Source of the DNA: Megasphaera elsdenii
GTDB lineage: Bacteria; Bacillota; Negativicutes; Veillonellales; Megasphaeraceae
Assembly (NCBI RefSeq): GCF_020539865.1
Contig: NZ_JAJBQV010000043.1
Coordinates: forward strand, 1-15,607
Direction of reading: 5' to 3'
Length of the DNA: 15,607 nucleotides
This document shows positions 14,216 to 15,607 of the stretch, piece by piece. The notes beneath the pieces are model-generated. The model did not search any database. It saw only the letters and a program-made list of their open reading frames with translations, and was not told the DNA's origin. A program made the translations under genes and the position numbers. Numbering within the stretch: position 1 is the first letter of the stretch; every line of letters starts with the position of its first letter.

Positions 14216-15356
14216 TGTATGCCAGCTCCCCGGCGATGACTGTCTGTTTTACGTGGAAGTCGTTGCTGTCCAGAATGGTGATGTCCGCCTGTTTCCCTTC
14301 TTCTAAGGAACCGATGCGGTCGTAGACGCCGAGGGCCTTGGCCGGGTTGACCGTAGCCATGGCGACGACTTCGGGAATGGAAGCGCCGGAATTGATCAGG
14401 AAGTGGAGGACCACTTCGTTCATGGGGGCAATGCTGGCAGCCAGAGTTCCGTCGGCCAAGCGGGCTTCGCCGTTCTTGACAAAGACTTTCTGGCCGCCCA
14501 GGCTGGACTCGCCATCGCCTTGCAGGCAGGCCCGCAAAGAATCAGTGACCAGGATGAGGCCATCGCGGCCTTTCATCTGATAGGCCAGTTTCTGCGCTGC
14601 CGGATGGACGTGGAGGTCGTCGCAGATCAATTCGCAGCAGGCGTGCTTATTGAGCAGTGCCGCCCCGACGACGCCGGGTTTACGGTGATGAAAGGGCGTC
14701 ATGGCATTATATAAATGGGTGACATGGCAGTGGCCGAGGGCGTCCATACATTCCATGGCCTGGTCGAAATCAGCCGCTGTATGTCCAATGGATACGGTAA
14801 TGCCGTGGTCCTGGCAGTCTTTCAGGAACTTCTTGTTCTTCAGCGTTTCCGGTGCCAGCGTGATGATTTTGATGACATCGGCATAGGATTCGAGCCAGGA
14901 AAAATCAGCCGTCTGGATATTTTCTTCGGCCTGGGAACCTTTATAGGCCGGACTGATGAAAGGGCCTTCCATGTGGGCGCCCAATACCTGGGCTCCGCCC
15001 TGATAGTCTTCCCGGGCCTGGCGTATCCGCTGCAGGGCTTTCTCGATGCGGCCCTGTTCCATGGTCATCGTCGTCGGGACAAAAGACGTAACGCCCGTCG
15101 CCGGCAGGGCCTGCTGCATGGTCTTCAAGGCCTGGTCATCGTCATCCATGGTGTCGGCACCGGCACAGCCGTGGATATGTTCGTTGATGAAGCCCGGGAC
15201 GACAAAGCCGCCGTTGGCGTCGATGAATTCCGAGCACATACCGGCTCGGAACTGTTTGCGCGGTACAATGCGCCAGATATCTTTTTCATACATAATGACA
15301 TGGCCGTTAATAATTTCGTTCGGCAAGACAATGAGTCCGTCGATAATAGCTTTCAT
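14202..15356 (-). CDS. nagA: N-acetylglucosamine-6-phosphate deacetylase
   Basis: A 384-residue amidohydrolase-superfamily enzyme that converts GlcNAc-6-phosphate to glucosamine-6-phosphate and acetate in the cytosol. The family sequence runs GFINEHIHGCAGAD (His60, His62), AHMEGPFIS (Glu130 metal ligand), SIGHTAAD (His192), HVTHLYNAM (His214), and LVTDSLRA with catalytic Asp272, where most homologues read TDAMRA. The C-terminal ATVNPAKALGV and GSLEEGKQADITILD are typical. The length matches the family (about 380). The start is ATG at 15356, with AGGAGG 8 nt upstream. It is first in a two-gene operon with nagZ. Its -10 element lies just outside the putative IS200/IS605 end at 15401-15607. Confidence 0.93.
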   Translation of the reverse strand: MKAIIDGLIVLPNEIINGHVIMYEKDIWRIVPRKQFRAGMCSEFIDANGGFVVPGFINEHIHGCAGADTMDDDDQALKTMQQALPATGVTSFVPTTMTMEQGRIEKALQRIRQAREDYQGGAQVLGAHMEGPFISPAYKGSQAEENIQTADFSWLESYADVIKIITLAPETLKNKKFLKDCQDHGITVSIGHTAADFDQAMECMDALGHCHVTHLYNAMTPFHHRKPGVVGAALLNKHACCELICDDLHVHPAAQKLAYQMKGRDGLILVTDSLRACLQGDGESSLGGQKVFVKNGEARLADGTLAASIAPMNEVVLHFLINSGASIPEVVAMATVNPAKALGVYDRIGSLEEGKQADITILDSNDFHVKQTVIAGELAYNEEA

Positions 15357-15389
15357 GTTGATTTCCTCCTAATCGTATTCATTATTTCC

Positions 15390-15398
15390 AGTATACCA
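15390..15398 (-). promoter_or_regulatory. nagA extended -10 element
   Basis: On the minus strand TGG-TATACT (hexamer at 15390-15395), about 34 nt before the nagA start. The position for a -35 falls inside the putative mobile element end and reads CGGGTG, a poor match. The promoter may rely on the extended -10 or on an upstream, element-borne promoter. Confidence 0.5.
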
Positions 15399-15400
15399 CA

Positions 15401-15607
15401 AACGTGAACCCTCACCCGACTAAAGTCGGGTGCTTCCAACGACACGATTAAGTTCGTGTCATGCTGTCTTTAGGACAGCGGACTGTCTTTCTACGATAAG
15501 GCACTAAACTCAGATAACTTGATGGCATTACGCCACAAGCTCCGCATTCAGACTAAGTAACGTAGACAAGGTGCAGGTGGTTCTCTTGGTACATTGAGGA
15601 ACTTTTG
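15401..15607 (-). mobile_element. Putative right end of an IS200/IS605-type (tnpB/omega-RNA) element
   Basis: Three hairpins follow one another: CACCCGAC-TAAA-GTCGGGTG (15413-15432), GACACGA-N6-TCGTGTC (15441-15460) and GCTGTC-N5-GACAGC (15463-15479). Read on the minus strand, the terminal block GAAGCACCCGACTTTAGTCG then GGGTGAGGGTTCACGT has the form typical of IS200/IS605 and IS1341-type right ends, the 3' end of the TnpB guide RNA. The 59 bases at the window edge could encode a TnpB C-terminus (19 residues ending PCLRYLV, TGA at 15548-15550), but this cannot be confirmed. The transposon body would lie beyond 15607. Confidence 0.6.

Overview
The window most resembles a member of the Negativicutes (Veillonellaceae), and Megasphaera is my best guess. 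The reasons are the protein style (Firmicutes-like enzymes with strong AGGAGG ribosome binding sites), the mixed GC content (lower on the left, clearly higher from about 9 kb onward), and the type of intergenic repeats. This is recognition from memory, not a database result.

Left part (1-3044, plus strand): a hexuronate/gluconate catabolism cluster. An intact SDR dehydrogenase (IdnO/KduD type) is followed by kdgK, broken by a roughly 14-nt deletion and an amber codon, and by kdgA, broken by a 1-nt frameshift. The lower KDG -> KDPG -> pyruvate + glyceraldehyde-3-P route encoded here is therefore dead or dying.

Middle part (3045-8700, minus strand): a cysteine catabolism block. ridA, a YheO-type PAS/HTH regulator, cyuP (cysteine/serine importer) and cyuA (cysteine desulfidase) all read leftward. 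Two decayed gene remnants lie between the regulator and cyuP. cyuP, ridA and the regulator each have an extended -10 promoter embedded in nearly the same 20-bp AT-rich operator-like sequence. This suggests a small local regulon: import cysteine, split it to sulfide and 2-aminoacrylate/pyruvate, and clear the aminoacrylate with RidA.

Right-centre (8667-9950, plus strand): a perfect-consensus promoter with a 12-bp palindrome over its -35 drives a DUF134 DNA-binding protein and an overlapping Mrp/NBP35 Fe-S carrier ATPase, ended by a strong bidirectional terminator. Between this and the alkaline phosphatase gene lies about 300 nt of repeats: a palindrome built of 7-nt units, three hairpins, and seven perfect GCCACTA copies abutting the phosphatase stop. 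A related heptad palindrome plus terminator sits behind ridA, so the two copies define a repeat family.

Right part (10223-15607): a secreted alkaline phosphatase (minus), divergent from a ROK sugar kinase (plus) across a region with 11-bp-phased TATACA repeats that look like PhoP boxes. The kinase converges on and overlaps the end of a membrane-anchored NagZ-type glycosidase, which forms an overlapping operon with nagA (minus). Together these suggest salvage of N-acetylglucosamine from peptidoglycan. At the right edge, immediately upstream of the nagA -10 element, is what looks like the right end (omega-RNA-like hairpins) of an IS200/IS605-type element whose tnpB would lie outside the window.
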